Source: SHLQ01 sp964494395 (GTDB lineage Bacteria; Actinomycetota; Acidimicrobiia; Acidimicrobiales; SHLQ01). From it: a DNA stretch of 37,504 nt. A program made the position numbers and the translations under genes. Below the pieces are notes generated by a model, which saw nothing but the letters and a program-made list of their open reading frames with translations, ran no database searches and was not told the origin of the DNA. The stretch is taken from positions 1 to 37,504 of the forward strand of contig CAZBTI010000017.1 of NCBI GenBank assembly GCA_964494395.1, given 5' to 3'. Shown piece by piece: positions 15,842 through 23,888 of the stretch. The first letter of the stretch is position 1; every line of letters starts with the position of its first letter.

Positions 15842-16329
15842 CCCGTAAATCCGACGAATTCGTCTTCTTCGTGCACGTCATTGATGTCGATCACCAGCGT
15901 GGTCTCATCGATGAACACTTCGATCTGGGGGAGGCCCTCACCATCTTCTGGAAAGACGGTGCCGGTGCACGGGTCGGTGAAGGTCCGGTCGGCCACACTC
16001 CAGGTGACATTGCATTCTCGGCCGACTCCAGCGAGTCGCGCGTCAAACGCGAACCATCCTTCGCCGGGCTCGTCGCCGAGGTGCTGAAGCCAAATGTCTC
16101 GCGTTCCACTCGCGATGTCTGGCCAGAGTACGGGACCATCGCTCGCGATCGACTCGGACATGCGAACCGCCTCGATCTGCCCGAAGTTCGGATCGCCGAG
16201 CACAAGGGTGTTCGATTGTTGTCCGAGGCGAACGGCGAAGAAGCCGATCACGATGGCTGCCAGCACGGCAATTCCGCCGAAGAGTAGAGCGCTACGCAGG
16301 TCGAATTTTGGACCCTTCGCTACGGGCAT
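15838..16329 (-). CDS. Membrane-anchored hypothetical protein with Rieske-like C-terminal pattern
   Basis: A 163-residue protein. A basic N-terminus precedes one membrane span (ALLFGGIAVLAAIVIGFFAV, about residues 14-33), with the rest probably outside the membrane. The C-terminal half (WLQHLGDEPGEGWFAF, RECNVTWSVADRTFTDPCTGTVF, then EVFIDETTLVIDI) has the spacing of a Rieske [2Fe-2S] domain. The histidines of CxH and CxxH are absent, so it should not hold a Rieske cluster; the two remaining cysteines could form a disulfide. I do not recognise a named family. It is divergent from sucC and convergent with pcrA. Confidence 0.75.
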   Translation of the reverse strand: MPVAKGPKFDLRSALLFGGIAVLAAIVIGFFAVRLGQQSNTLVLGDPNFGQIEAVRMSESIASDGPVLWPDIASGTRDIWLQHLGDEPGEGWFAFDARLAGVGRECNVTWSVADRTFTDPCTGTVFPEDGEGLPQIEVFIDETTLVIDINDVHEEDEFVGFTG

Positions 16330-16455
16330 GGTGCGTGTTCCTCGGCTGCAAATATCAAGGTGTTGTAAACAACGTTCGTTCGCTGTGTTCTCTCACTAGT
16401 ATCGCTGGTGGAGTCGTGGATCACGACGTCCTTTCCGACCCTCCCGGAGGAACCT

Positions 16456-17598
16456 GTGGATCTGTTCGAATATCAAGGCAAAGAGTTCTTTGCGGAGTAT
16501 GGCATGCCGATCTCCGCTGGAAAGATCGCCTTCTCCGTCGACGAGGCCGTCGCTGCAGCCGAGGAACTCGGCGCGCCGGTGATGGTCAAGGCGCAGGTGC
16601 ATACCGGCGGACGCGGCAAGGCTGGCGGCGTGAAGTTCGCTGCTGACATCGACGCCGTTCGCGAGCACGCGGAGAACATCCTCGGCCTCGACATCAAGGG
16701 TCACATCGTCCAGCGTGTCTGGATCGAGAAGGCCTCTGACATTTCAGAGGAGTACTACGCCAGCTTCACGCTCGACCGCTCGGCAAAGAAGCACCTCGGC
16801 ATGCTCTCGAAAGAAGGCGGTGTCGAGATCGAAACCGTCGCCGAAGAGAACCCCGACGCGATCGCCAAAGTCTGGGTCGACCCAGTCGCTGGCCTGTCCG
16901 ACGAAGACGTCGCTGCATGGGTTGCAGCGGCAAACCTGCCCGAGGCTGCTGTCGAAGGCTCGAAGGTCATCTTGAAGCAGCTCTACACCGCATATGTCGA
17001 AGGCGATGCGGACATGGTTGAGATCAACCCGCTGATCCTCACCCCTGAAGGTGTCGTGCACGTACTCGACTCGAAGGTCACCCTCGACGGCAACTCTGAT
17101 TTCCGTCACCCCGACTATGTCGAATACGACAAGACCCAAACCCGCGACGAACGCGAAGAAGCAGCTCACGCTCAAGGCCTCCAATATGTTGGCCTCGAGG
17201 GCTCGGTCGGCGTGATCGCCAACGGTGCAGGGCTTGCAATGAGCACGCTCGACGTGGTGAATCAGGTCGGTGGCAGCCCCGCGAACTTCCTCGACATCGG
17301 CGGCGGCGCAAACGCCGACGTCATGGCCGGAGCACTCGAGGTCATCAACAACGACCCGAACGTAAAGTCGATCTTCATCAACATCTTCGGTGGCATCACC
17401 CGAGGTGAAGAGGTTGCCGAGGGCATCATCGAAGCAATGAAGCGGGTCAACATCGACAGCCCGATCGTGATCCGCCTCGATGGAACCAACGCTCAGCAAG
17501 GACGCGACATGCTCGCTCCGCACTTGGGCGATGCACTCATGATGGAACCCACAATGCTGAGCGCTGCCGAAAAGGCCGTATCGCTCGTAGCTGGCTGA
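16456..17598 (+). CDS. sucC: Succinate-CoA ligase (ADP-forming) beta subunit
   Basis: A 380-residue beta subunit of succinyl-CoA synthetase, the substrate-level phosphorylation step of the TCA cycle. The N-terminal ATP-grasp begins DLFEYQGKEFFAEYGMPI, followed by VKAQVHTGGRGKAGGVK. DMVEINPLI gives metal-binding residues. The C-terminal CoA-ligase domain includes ANFLDIGGGA and INIFGGITRGEEVAEGI. The frame is open from 16408, but the GTG at 16456 has a perfect GGAGG 5 nt upstream and gives the canonical N-terminus. A TAGTAT (16397-16402) may be the -10 box. It is followed after 30 bp by sucD. Confidence 0.96.
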   Translation: MDLFEYQGKEFFAEYGMPISAGKIAFSVDEAVAAAEELGAPVMVKAQVHTGGRGKAGGVKFAADIDAVREHAENILGLDIKGHIVQRVWIEKASDISEEYYASFTLDRSAKKHLGMLSKEGGVEIETVAEENPDAIAKVWVDPVAGLSDEDVAAWVAAANLPEAAVEGSKVILKQLYTAYVEGDADMVEINPLILTPEGVVHVLDSKVTLDGNSDFRHPDYVEYDKTQTRDEREEAAHAQGLQYVGLEGSVGVIANGAGLAMSTLDVVNQVGGSPANFLDIGGGANADVMAGALEVINNDPNVKSIFINIFGGITRGEEVAEGIIEAMKRVNIDSPIVIRLDGTNAQQGRDMLAPHLGDALMMEPTMLSAAEKAVSLVAG

Positions 17599-17628
17599 AC
17601 CCGAACGACTGAACAGGATTACATAACA

Positions 17629-18513
17629 ATGGCAATTTTTCTCGATGAGAACAGCAAGGTCGTTTACCAAGGGCTGACTGGAAGCACCGGTCGCTACTAC
17701 GGCAACCTCAACCGCGAGTACGGCACCAACGTCGTCGGCGGAACCCACCCAAAGAAGGCCGGCACCGACGTGGACGGCATGCCGATCTTCGCAACCGTTG
17801 CTGACGCAGTGGCCGAAACCGGAGCGAATGCAAGCGCTATCTTTGTACCGCCAGTTGCGGTCAAAGGCGCAGTCATGGAGGCAGCTGAAGCTGGCCTCGA
17901 CCTGGTCGTCGTGATCACCGAAGGCGTGCCAATGCACGACGAAGCGTGGTTCTACAACAAGCTGAAGCAAGACTTCCCAGACACACGTTTGCTCGGCCCG
18001 AACTGCCCGGGCATCATCAGCCCCGGAAAAGCCAACGTCGGTATCACCGCTGGTCACATTGCCAAGGCCGGTGGCCCGGTCGGCGTGGTTAGCCGATCAG
18101 GAACGCTCACCTACCAAGCGGTGTTTGAGCTCAAGGAAAAGGACATCGGTGTGACCACTTCGGTCGGCATCGGTGGCGACCCGGTGCCCGGAACCAGCTT
18201 TATCGACTGCCTCGAAGCGTTCGAAGCCGACCCCGAGACCAAGGCGATCATGATGATCGGCGAGATCGGTGGTTCAGCTGAAGAGGAAGCAGCCGAGTAC
18301 ATCAAGGCCAACGTCACAAAGCCAGTCGTCAGCTACGTTGCTGGCGTTACAGCGCCTCCCGGCAAGAAGATGGGCCACGCAGGCGCCATCGTTTCAGGGG
18401 GCAAGGGCACGGCCAAGGCAAAGATGGAAGCCCTCGAAGACGCAGGCGTAAAGGTTGGGCTCAACCCCACCGAAGCCGGCGATCTCATGGCCGAAATCGT
18501 AAAGACCCTCTGA
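17629..18513 (+). CDS. sucD: Succinate-CoA ligase alpha subunit
   Basis: A 294-residue alpha subunit. The Rossmann CoA-binding site GLTGSTGRYYG (15-25) is N-terminal. LLGPNCPGIISPGK and GVVSRSGTLTYQ are family signatures. The phosphohistidine is in KKMGHAGAIV (His250), and GGKGTAKAKMEAL follows. With SucC it interconverts succinyl-CoA and succinate with nucleotide phosphorylation. A GGA lies upstream of the ATG. Two hairpins, the second a strong terminator, follow the stop. Confidence 0.97.
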   Translation: MAIFLDENSKVVYQGLTGSTGRYYGNLNREYGTNVVGGTHPKKAGTDVDGMPIFATVADAVAETGANASAIFVPPVAVKGAVMEAAEAGLDLVVVITEGVPMHDEAWFYNKLKQDFPDTRLLGPNCPGIISPGKANVGITAGHIAKAGGPVGVVSRSGTLTYQAVFELKEKDIGVTTSVGIGGDPVPGTSFIDCLEAFEADPETKAIMMIGEIGGSAEEEAAEYIKANVTKPVVSYVAGVTAPPGKKMGHAGAIVSGGKGTAKAKMEALEDAGVKVGLNPTEAGDLMAEIVKTL

Positions 18514-18521
18514 CCTGCCAA

Positions 18522-18555
18522 GGGCGGCAGAATGGCGACGGAGTCGCTGCCGCCC
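18522..18555 (+). other. GC-rich hairpin after sucD
   Basis: GGGCGGCAG (18522-18530) pairs perfectly with CTGCCGCCC (18547-18555), 8 bp past the sucD stop. Inside the loop GCGAC and GTCGC give an alternative small stem. No U-tract follows. It probably blocks 3' exonucleases or assists the terminator 23 bp downstream. Confidence 0.6.
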
Positions 18556-18577
18556 TGGGCAAGTCAGCCAAAACGAA

Positions 18578-18613
18578 AAATAGGTGGGCCTTCCGAAGAA
18601 GGCCCACCTATTT
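18578..18613. terminator. Bidirectional intrinsic terminator between sucCD and trx
   Basis: A perfect 16-bp stem (left arm AAATAGGTGGGCCTTC, 18578-18593) with loop CGAA and right arm 18598-18613. On the minus strand the stem is followed by a T-rich tail (TTTTTCGTTTTGG), ideal for ending the thioredoxin transcript. On the plus strand the tail is only TTT but the stem is strong enough to serve sucCD. Confidence 0.9.
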
Positions 18614-18692
18614 ACGTTGCGAACGGAAAGGCGCTTGCGTTCCGCAGGCGTGTCGAGGCCGGCCTACGGCCGGATCCCGCCCCGCGGCGGAA

Positions 18693-19085
18693 TTAGTGAC
18701 TGCAGTTTTCGTCGTGTACGTGTTCGGCTTGCTGCTTTGCGATCTCGGCGTGCACAGCTTCCATGTCGAGTTCCTGGATCTTGGAGATGAGGTCCTCTAG
18801 GGCTGCTTCTGGGAGTGCGCCGGGCTGGGAGAAGACCTGAACGCCGTCGCGGAAGGCCATGATCGTGGGGATCGACTGGATGCCGAGGCCGCCGGCGAGC
18901 GCTTGCTCTTGTTGGGTATCAACCTTGGCGAAGGTGATGTCGGTGTGCTTCTCGCTCGAGGCTTCGAATACGGGGCCAAATGCCTTGCATGGGCCACACC
19001 AATCAGCCCAGAAGTCGACGAGGACGATCCCGTCAGCGAGGACTGTTTCTTCGAATACTTCAGCGGTGATGTCGGTTGTGCTCAT
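18693..19085 (-). CDS. trxA: Thioredoxin
   Basis: A 130-residue thioredoxin: FWADWCGPCK gives active-site Cys30 and Cys33, and cis-proline SIPT has Pro73. It keeps cytosolic protein disulfides reduced. The frame runs upstream to 19304 but the ATG at 19085 gives a normal thioredoxin N-terminus (STTDITAEVFEETVL); no convincing Shine-Dalgarno is seen. Beyond the usual 105-110 residues there is an extra helix and a His/Cys-rich tail (EHVHDENCSH) that might bind metal. It is divergent from the amidase gene across a 256-bp spacer in which I see no clear motif. Confidence 0.93.
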   Translation of the reverse strand: MSTTDITAEVFEETVLADGIVLVDFWADWCGPCKAFGPVFEASSEKHTDITFAKVDTQQEQALAGGLGIQSIPTIMAFRDGVQVFSQPGALPEAALEDLISKIQELDMEAVHAEIAKQQAEHVHDENCSH

Positions 19086-19341
19086 TTTCGTTGCGGGGCT
19101 TTCTTGTCGGGAGGATTTATTCGGTCCGGTAGTAGTAAGAACCGGGTGAGCGTCCGTCATATTTCGTTTGTCCGAAAATGATCTCTGATGTGACAGGTGT
19201 CGTATCGAACGTTCATAACCCATTTTGGGGAACTGCGACACTAAAGAATCGCTCTCATGCGATGATGTATCAGTGCTCAGCGTCCCGTCGCGCATACTCG
19301 CCAATCCGGATCCGGACGCTCTCGTTAGGAGACCTCAAATC

Positions 19342-20442
19342 GTGCATGTCATCCACGCGCTGCGTGCGAAGTCGCCTTCAACCGTTCGATCAACAGTTCT
19401 CACAGCAGCTGCACTTTCCGCACTTGTATTCGCGGGTTGTTCCGGGTCCACCGAGGCCGCATCCGACGTCGTTCCGGCGGCAGCGGTCTCGACGACAGCG
19501 GCGCCTACGACCACCACAACGACGACTACGACCACAACGACGACCACGACGACGTTGGCCCCACCGCTCGACTTGGACGGTGTGCCCCGCGCAGCCCGGA
19601 CCGTCACCGATGTTGTGCTGCCCGTTCTCGACGTGGTCTCCGAAGGCCTTCTCGTCACGACTCCTTGCAGCAACACGGCGATCGTTCAGGGTGCCGAGGA
19701 GATCGAACGTGTTCACGTGGTCATCGACCCGGGGCACGGCGGAACCGAGGTTGGGGCGGTGAGCCCGGACGGACTCACCGAGAGCGAAGTCAATCTTGAG
19801 GTGTCGCTCCAAGCCGAGAAGCTTCTCGAAGACCTCGGGTTCGAGGTCACCCTCACCCGATATACCGACATCCGGGTTCCACTCGTCACTCGTGTCGAGA
19901 TCGCCGACACACTCGAAGCCGATCTCCTCGTATCTATCCATCACCAGGGTTCGGACCCGGTTCCTACCTCCGAGCAACCCGGGACCGAGGTGTACTACCA
20001 ACAGACGTCGGACGAGTCCAAACGGTTTGCGGGTCTCCTGGTGGAAGAGACACGCGAAGAGTTCAGCGTCTTTGACATCGACTGGTGGACTGGCTCTGAT
20101 GCGGGTGCAGTAATCCGACCAAACTCCGAAACCGGAGAAGACTTCTACGGGTTGGTTCGCCGCCCTCAGACCACGTCGGTGCTCGCCGAGATGGCGTTTA
20201 TGGGTAACGAAGCCGAAGTTGCGCTCATGCGAAGCGGAGAGTTGCAAACCGCCTCAGCGAACGCGATCTCCAACGCCGTCGTACGGTGGTTCACCACGAA
20301 CGACCCCGGAAGCGGGTTCGTCGAACCGAGCTTCGGTCTCCGTTCATCGGGAGGTGGAGGTGGTCTTGGAAACTGCCAAGACCCAGACCTCGGACCAACC
20401 GTCGAAGCGGCAGCCTTCGTTGACGAGGAAGCCACAGAGTAG
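19342..20442 (+). CDS. N-acetylmuramoyl-L-alanine amidase, lipoprotein
   Basis: Zinc-dependent Amidase_3 enzyme cutting the amide bond between MurNAc and the peptide stem. With the GTG start at 19342 (AGGAG 11 nt upstream) the product has 366 residues and a lipoprotein signal peptide ending in the lipobox VFAGC (Cys33). A run of 16 threonines follows (about 56-71). The catalytic domain has HVVIDPGHGG (Zn His), a Glu in TESEVNLEV, SIHHQGSD (Zn His; usually SIHxN) and LAEMAFMGNEAE with the catalytic Glu. The C-terminus has a Gly-rich patch and ends in an acidic tail. The open frame extends to 19225 but without signal-peptide logic. Confidence 0.9.
   Translation: MHVIHALRAKSPSTVRSTVLTAAALSALVFAGCSGSTEAASDVVPAAAVSTTAAPTTTTTTTTTTTTTTTTLAPPLDLDGVPRAARTVTDVVLPVLDVVSEGLLVTTPCSNTAIVQGAEEIERVHVVIDPGHGGTEVGAVSPDGLTESEVNLEVSLQAEKLLEDLGFEVTLTRYTDIRVPLVTRVEIADTLEADLLVSIHHQGSDPVPTSEQPGTEVYYQQTSDESKRFAGLLVEETREEFSVFDIDWWTGSDAGAVIRPNSETGEDFYGLVRRPQTTSVLAEMAFMGNEAEVALMRSGELQTASANAISNAVVRWFTTNDPGSGFVEPSFGLRSSGGGGGLGNCQDPDLGPTVEAAAFVDEEATE
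19507..19554 (+). repeat. Poly-threonine codon run
   Basis: Sixteen successive ACN codons in the amidase linker. All four threonine codons are used, so the tract is maintained at protein level and not as a simple nucleotide repeat. It probably forms an extended, possibly O-mannosylated, spacer in the cell wall. Confidence 0.95.
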
Positions 20443-20505
20443 TAACTCGCCTTTGCTATTCTGAGGCCTCGCCGCCCCGGCGCTTTCAAGAGAGGTGGTA
20501 GAGCA

Positions 20506-21555
20506 TTGTTCTTTGGTCGCAAGAAAGAATCTTCCGACCCGGTCGTGACGGTCATCGTGCCGGCGATGAACAACGCAAAGTACCTCCGCACGTGTCTTCG
20601 CAGTATTCAAGAGCAGCAGGGCGCAGCGTTTGAATGCGTCGTCGTCGACGATGGAAGCACTGATAACTCAGTCGCAATCGCCGAAGAGTTCAGCACGACC
20701 GACGATCGATTCTCCGTGGTTTCTCACGAGCACAATCGCGGCCCATCGGCGGCACGCAACACCGGTCTTGCAGCCTCCTCAGCCCCTTTCGTGACCTTCT
20801 TAGATGCCGACGACTTCCTGTATGAGAACTCGCTCAAGAGTCGTGTCGATGCCCTGAAGGAGGCGGACCCAAAGACGGTTGCGGGCACCTACTGTGATTG
20901 GCAGCCAACGCCACAAGACCAAGAACCCACACCGCCCGAGCGCGGCCCGCTCTCTCGACCAGAACGTCTGGGATTCATCAACGGGCCGGAGTGCCCGTTC
21001 ATCGTGACGGTCCCCGTCGTCCGCCGAGAAGTGCTGGAGCAGGTGGGGGGCTTTGACGAGGACGCACAAACCGCCGAGGACTTCGATCTCTGGCTCCGAG
21101 TGCTTCGCGAGGGCTACACGTTCGCCTACGTACGCATGATCGGTGTCGCGTACCGGCAGAACTCGACCGGCCTCGTTTTTTCCAAGTCAGCAGCTCACGC
21201 AGAAGCGTCAATGGCACTGATCGAGCGGCAATACGAAGATGTCTCAGCTGAGGCCGACGCTCCGTTCCTGAGCCTTCCGCTGCCGCACTACCAACTGGCT
21301 GGCGCAAAGGCTGAACGGCTCCTTCGGACCTACGCACTCGCCGCAGCCAATGGAGAGACCGCCGATGTCGACCGAATCGGCAAGCTGCTGCCGGTCGATC
21401 TCCACTCGCTGGAACGTGCTGGCCTGTACGTCGACGGCGCGCTGCGCGGAGGAGTGTGGCGAGCAGCCAGCGCGCTACCAGAGCTAGAAGCTGTCGAGAC
21501 TCGCCTTCAACTCGTGGCCGATCTCTATGCCCAACTTATGGGGAGCGCTAGCTAG
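20506..21555 (+). CDS. Family 2 glycosyltransferase
   Basis: A 349-residue GT-A glycosyltransferase. VIVPAMNNAKYLRTCLRSI opens the fold, DDGS (48-51) and DADD (100-103) bind nucleotide sugar and metal, and AEDFDLWLR carries the probable catalytic base. The C-terminal 120 residues are helical without recognisable domains. The start is TTG 20506, with AGAGGTGG upstream. The gene lies 63 bp after the amidase and its stop overlaps the convergent Stealth gene by 8 bp. The acceptor is likely a surface polysaccharide or teichoic-type polymer (context). Confidence 0.9.
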   Translation: MFFGRKKESSDPVVTVIVPAMNNAKYLRTCLRSIQEQQGAAFECVVVDDGSTDNSVAIAEEFSTTDDRFSVVSHEHNRGPSAARNTGLAASSAPFVTFLDADDFLYENSLKSRVDALKEADPKTVAGTYCDWQPTPQDQEPTPPERGPLSRPERLGFINGPECPFIVTVPVVRREVLEQVGGFDEDAQTAEDFDLWLRVLREGYTFAYVRMIGVAYRQNSTGLVFSKSAAHAEASMALIERQYEDVSAEADAPFLSLPLPHYQLAGAKAERLLRTYALAAANGETADVDRIGKLLPVDLHSLERAGLYVDGALRGGVWRAASALPELEAVETRLQLVADLYAQLMGSAS

Positions 21556-23164
21556 GGCCTTCGTAGCCCTTCTCAGCCTCGGACATCTCATCGAATGCGG
21601 CTTGCATGAATCCGGTGATGATGTCCGACCACTCTTCGTTCGTCGTACTACCGCCACCGTCGTTGATGCAGACCGTGAGGGGGAGATCGTCAAACCTTCC
21701 CAAGGCAAGCAACTCCAGATACCCATCCAGAGCAACCTTGTATCTGTGCCTCGCATTGAGAAGCGAAGTCTTGGGGTAGTCCATCACTGCCTCACCCGTG
21801 AGGTAGGCGAAGTTCGGATACATAAACGATGAAGGTGAGATATCGGTGATAGAGCGGAATTTGTTCGAACGGGTCTGTTCGTACGCTTCCTTGAACATGG
21901 TCTCACAGGCCTCGACGACCGAAACCTTCATCGATTGCGGAGTGTGGGTATGCAACCTCGTGGCGACCTTGCCGAACTCCTCCTGAAGGAGCGCCTGCAC
22001 GTTCCGAGCAGCGTTCATGTAGTCGGGGTGCTCGCTGTCGAGTTCGCCATGAACTTTGCCCCAAGCTTCAGGCCGAATCTTTGCTAACCCATTGGGCAGG
22101 AAAAAGTCGCTCTTCTTTATGGGCTTCAGCACGAAAATATCATCGTTGAAGTACAGGAAGTGTTCGCTGAGATCCGGAATTTTGTGCAGCGAAGTCTCGA
22201 TGGCGTGAGAGCTAAACGTCGGAAGGTATTCGGGGTCGATGAATTCCTCGTGGTACACCCATCGCACTCGATCGTTCGTCTCATCGAACCACTCCGGCGG
22301 TTTGCAATTGGATGCGATATGGATCTGCCTGACCCACGGAGCATTCTTCAGTAGGGATCGGAGCGAGTAGCGAAGTTCGTCTCGGCTCAGGAAGCGGTCG
22401 GAATCAACTTCACCTTCGGTCGCATCCAATGGCTGGTCCTGGTGTTCAGCGAGCATCGCCCGCCAATCCGGGTCTTCGGAGTTGACCCACGTGTAGACCA
22501 CGTCGACTTCGAAGGTGCAGTCTTCGAGCAACGGTAGGGGGTAGAGCTCTCGGAGCTCTTTGCCCGGGGTCTCGAGAAACGCCCGTGCGGACGGACTGTC
22601 GATGTAGATCTGACGGGTGATTGGATTGAGGCGCGGGGCCGAAAGGACCTGGTTCTTGAGGTGCCAACGCTCGATGAAGAACACCAAGGTCTTCTCGCCT
22701 GAATCGAGGCGGATTTGGAAAGCCGGTCGCTCCTGAAGTCGATCCAACAGTTTCCCGTAGTCCGAATCGATGACATATCGACCGTGGATCCAATAGCCGA
22801 GTTCTACGTTCGCCCGCACGCTTACGGTGATGATGGCGTCGATCAGCGCTCGATAGTTCTCTTCGAGCGTGCCGAACGCTGGGACGTGATCGTCTGCAAT
22901 GACGGCGAAGTACGGCTGCAATGCCAACTCATTGACCTCAGCGAGGCGTCTGCGCAACCATGCGAAGCTGAGAAAGTCCTGCTCGTCGTTGGCCGCGGCA
23001 TGCTCACGTTGGATTTCCAAGAGTCGCTCAGGTGAGCTGATCACCGAGGCTCCGAGTTCCTTTTTCGGGACGACGGTGCGGTACTTCGACCAAATGGAGT
23101 CAAGGAGTTTGGTCGGCCCGTTCTCCCTGATCAGCCTCTTGGCCTTGATTGTCGCGTCATCCAT
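21548..23164 (-). CDS. Stealth-family sugar-phosphate transferase
   Basis: A 538-residue Stealth protein (capsular polysaccharide phosphotransferase; homologues transfer hexose-1-phosphate from UDP-sugars). The four conserved regions are in order: CR1 DVVYTWVNSEDPDW (from 221), CR2 RDELRYSLRSL to PPEW (261-292), CR3 SSHAIETSLHKIP to YFNDDIFV (318-345) and CR4 CINDGGG (499-505). The first 200 residues are a Stealth-associated N-terminal region. ATG 23164 was chosen because upstream in-frame sequence overlaps the purN promoter and start and is unlike the family. Confidence 0.92.
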   Translation of the reverse strand: MDDATIKAKRLIRENGPTKLLDSIWSKYRTVVPKKELGASVISSPERLLEIQREHAAANDEQDFLSFAWLRRRLAEVNELALQPYFAVIADDHVPAFGTLEENYRALIDAIITVSVRANVELGYWIHGRYVIDSDYGKLLDRLQERPAFQIRLDSGEKTLVFFIERWHLKNQVLSAPRLNPITRQIYIDSPSARAFLETPGKELRELYPLPLLEDCTFEVDVVYTWVNSEDPDWRAMLAEHQDQPLDATEGEVDSDRFLSRDELRYSLRSLLKNAPWVRQIHIASNCKPPEWFDETNDRVRWVYHEEFIDPEYLPTFSSHAIETSLHKIPDLSEHFLYFNDDIFVLKPIKKSDFFLPNGLAKIRPEAWGKVHGELDSEHPDYMNAARNVQALLQEEFGKVATRLHTHTPQSMKVSVVEACETMFKEAYEQTRSNKFRSITDISPSSFMYPNFAYLTGEAVMDYPKTSLLNARHRYKVALDGYLELLALGRFDDLPLTVCINDGGGSTTNEEWSDIITGFMQAAFDEMSEAEKGYEGPS

Positions 23165-23251
23165 ACAGACCCAAAAGTAACGGTGAAGGCGCCTGCATTG
23201 GTGGAGGCCGAGCAGCGAGGCACCATCGCCGACAGTAACTCTGTTGCCATG

Positions 23252-23281
23252 TTGGGTCGAGACCCTCCATCCCGTTAGCTT
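23252..23281 (+). promoter_or_regulatory. Candidate leaderless promoter of purN
   Basis: TTGGGT (23252-23257), an 18-bp spacer and TAGCTT (23276-23281), a TAnnnT-type -10. The purN ATG begins 7 bp after the -10 box, and there is no Shine-Dalgarno, as expected for a leaderless actinobacterial mRNA. Confidence 0.45.
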
Positions 23282-23288
23282 TTCCGAG

Positions 23289-23858
23289 ATGCGGCTCGCC
23301 GTTCTTGTCTCAGGTTCTGGCACCCTCCTCGAGGCGATGCTTGCGGCTAATCTCCCCGTGACGCTCGTCGTCGCAGATCGGCCATGTCGAGGGCTCGATA
23401 TTGCTGAAGCTGCAGGTGTGGAAGCGGTGCTCGTGGAACGCACCGACTTTGGTGATGAGTTCGACCGAGAGGCCTATGCCGTTGAGCTTCAGAAGGTTCT
23501 CGAGGGCAACCAGATCGATCTCGTTGCGATGGCAGGCTTTGGGACCATCCTCGCCGGTTCGATCTTCGACGCGTTCCGCGTGATCAATACCCACCCTGCG
23601 CTGCTGCCCGCATTCCAAGGCTGGCATGCCGTGCGAGATGCCCTGTTATTTGGGGTCAAGGTCACCGGCTGCACGATCCACGTTGCAACCGCACAGGTCG
23701 ACCACGGGCCGATCCTTGCCCAAGAGGCCGTCGCTATCGAAGACGACGACGACGAGGCTTCTCTCCACGAGCGGATTAAAGCTGTCGAACGTCGCTTGTA
23801 CGTCGAAACCCTCCAGTCGATCGACAGCACTGGCCTACTGCTCGACCAACCCCTCTAA
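23289..23858 (+). CDS. purN: Phosphoribosylglycinamide formyltransferase
   Basis: A 189-residue GAR transformylase, third step of de novo purine synthesis, using 10-formyl-tetrahydrofolate. Motifs: LVSGSGTLLEAML near the N-terminus (GAR phosphate), NTHPALLPAF with catalytic Asn100 and His102, and DHGPILAQ with Asp138; these match E. coli Asn106, His108 and Asp144. ATG 23289 gives the canonical MRLAVLVSGSGT start; the frame is open upstream but without similarity. It is followed after 30 bp by purH. Confidence 0.95.
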   Translation: MRLAVLVSGSGTLLEAMLAANLPVTLVVADRPCRGLDIAEAAGVEAVLVERTDFGDEFDREAYAVELQKVLEGNQIDLVAMAGFGTILAGSIFDAFRVINTHPALLPAFQGWHAVRDALLFGVKVTGCTIHVATAQVDHGPILAQEAVAIEDDDDEASLHERIKAVERRLYVETLQSIDSTGLLLDQPL

Positions 23859-23888
23859 CTCTCTCAACCCCACCAACGAAAGCACCAC

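Noticed and set aside
16362..16373. GTTGTAAACAAC near-palindrome upstream of sucC
   Set aside because: The arms are only 5 bp and there is no second copy or known regulator to connect it to.
18657..18690. GC-rich inverted sequences (GGCCGG around CTA, then CCGCGG) between the terminator and trx
   Set aside because: Short self-complementary GC stretches with no T-run; they add nothing to the strong terminator next to them.
23165..23443. N-terminal extension of the Stealth protein
   Set aside because: The upstream in-frame sequence is Ser/Arg/Ala-rich without family similarity and lies across the purN promoter and start.
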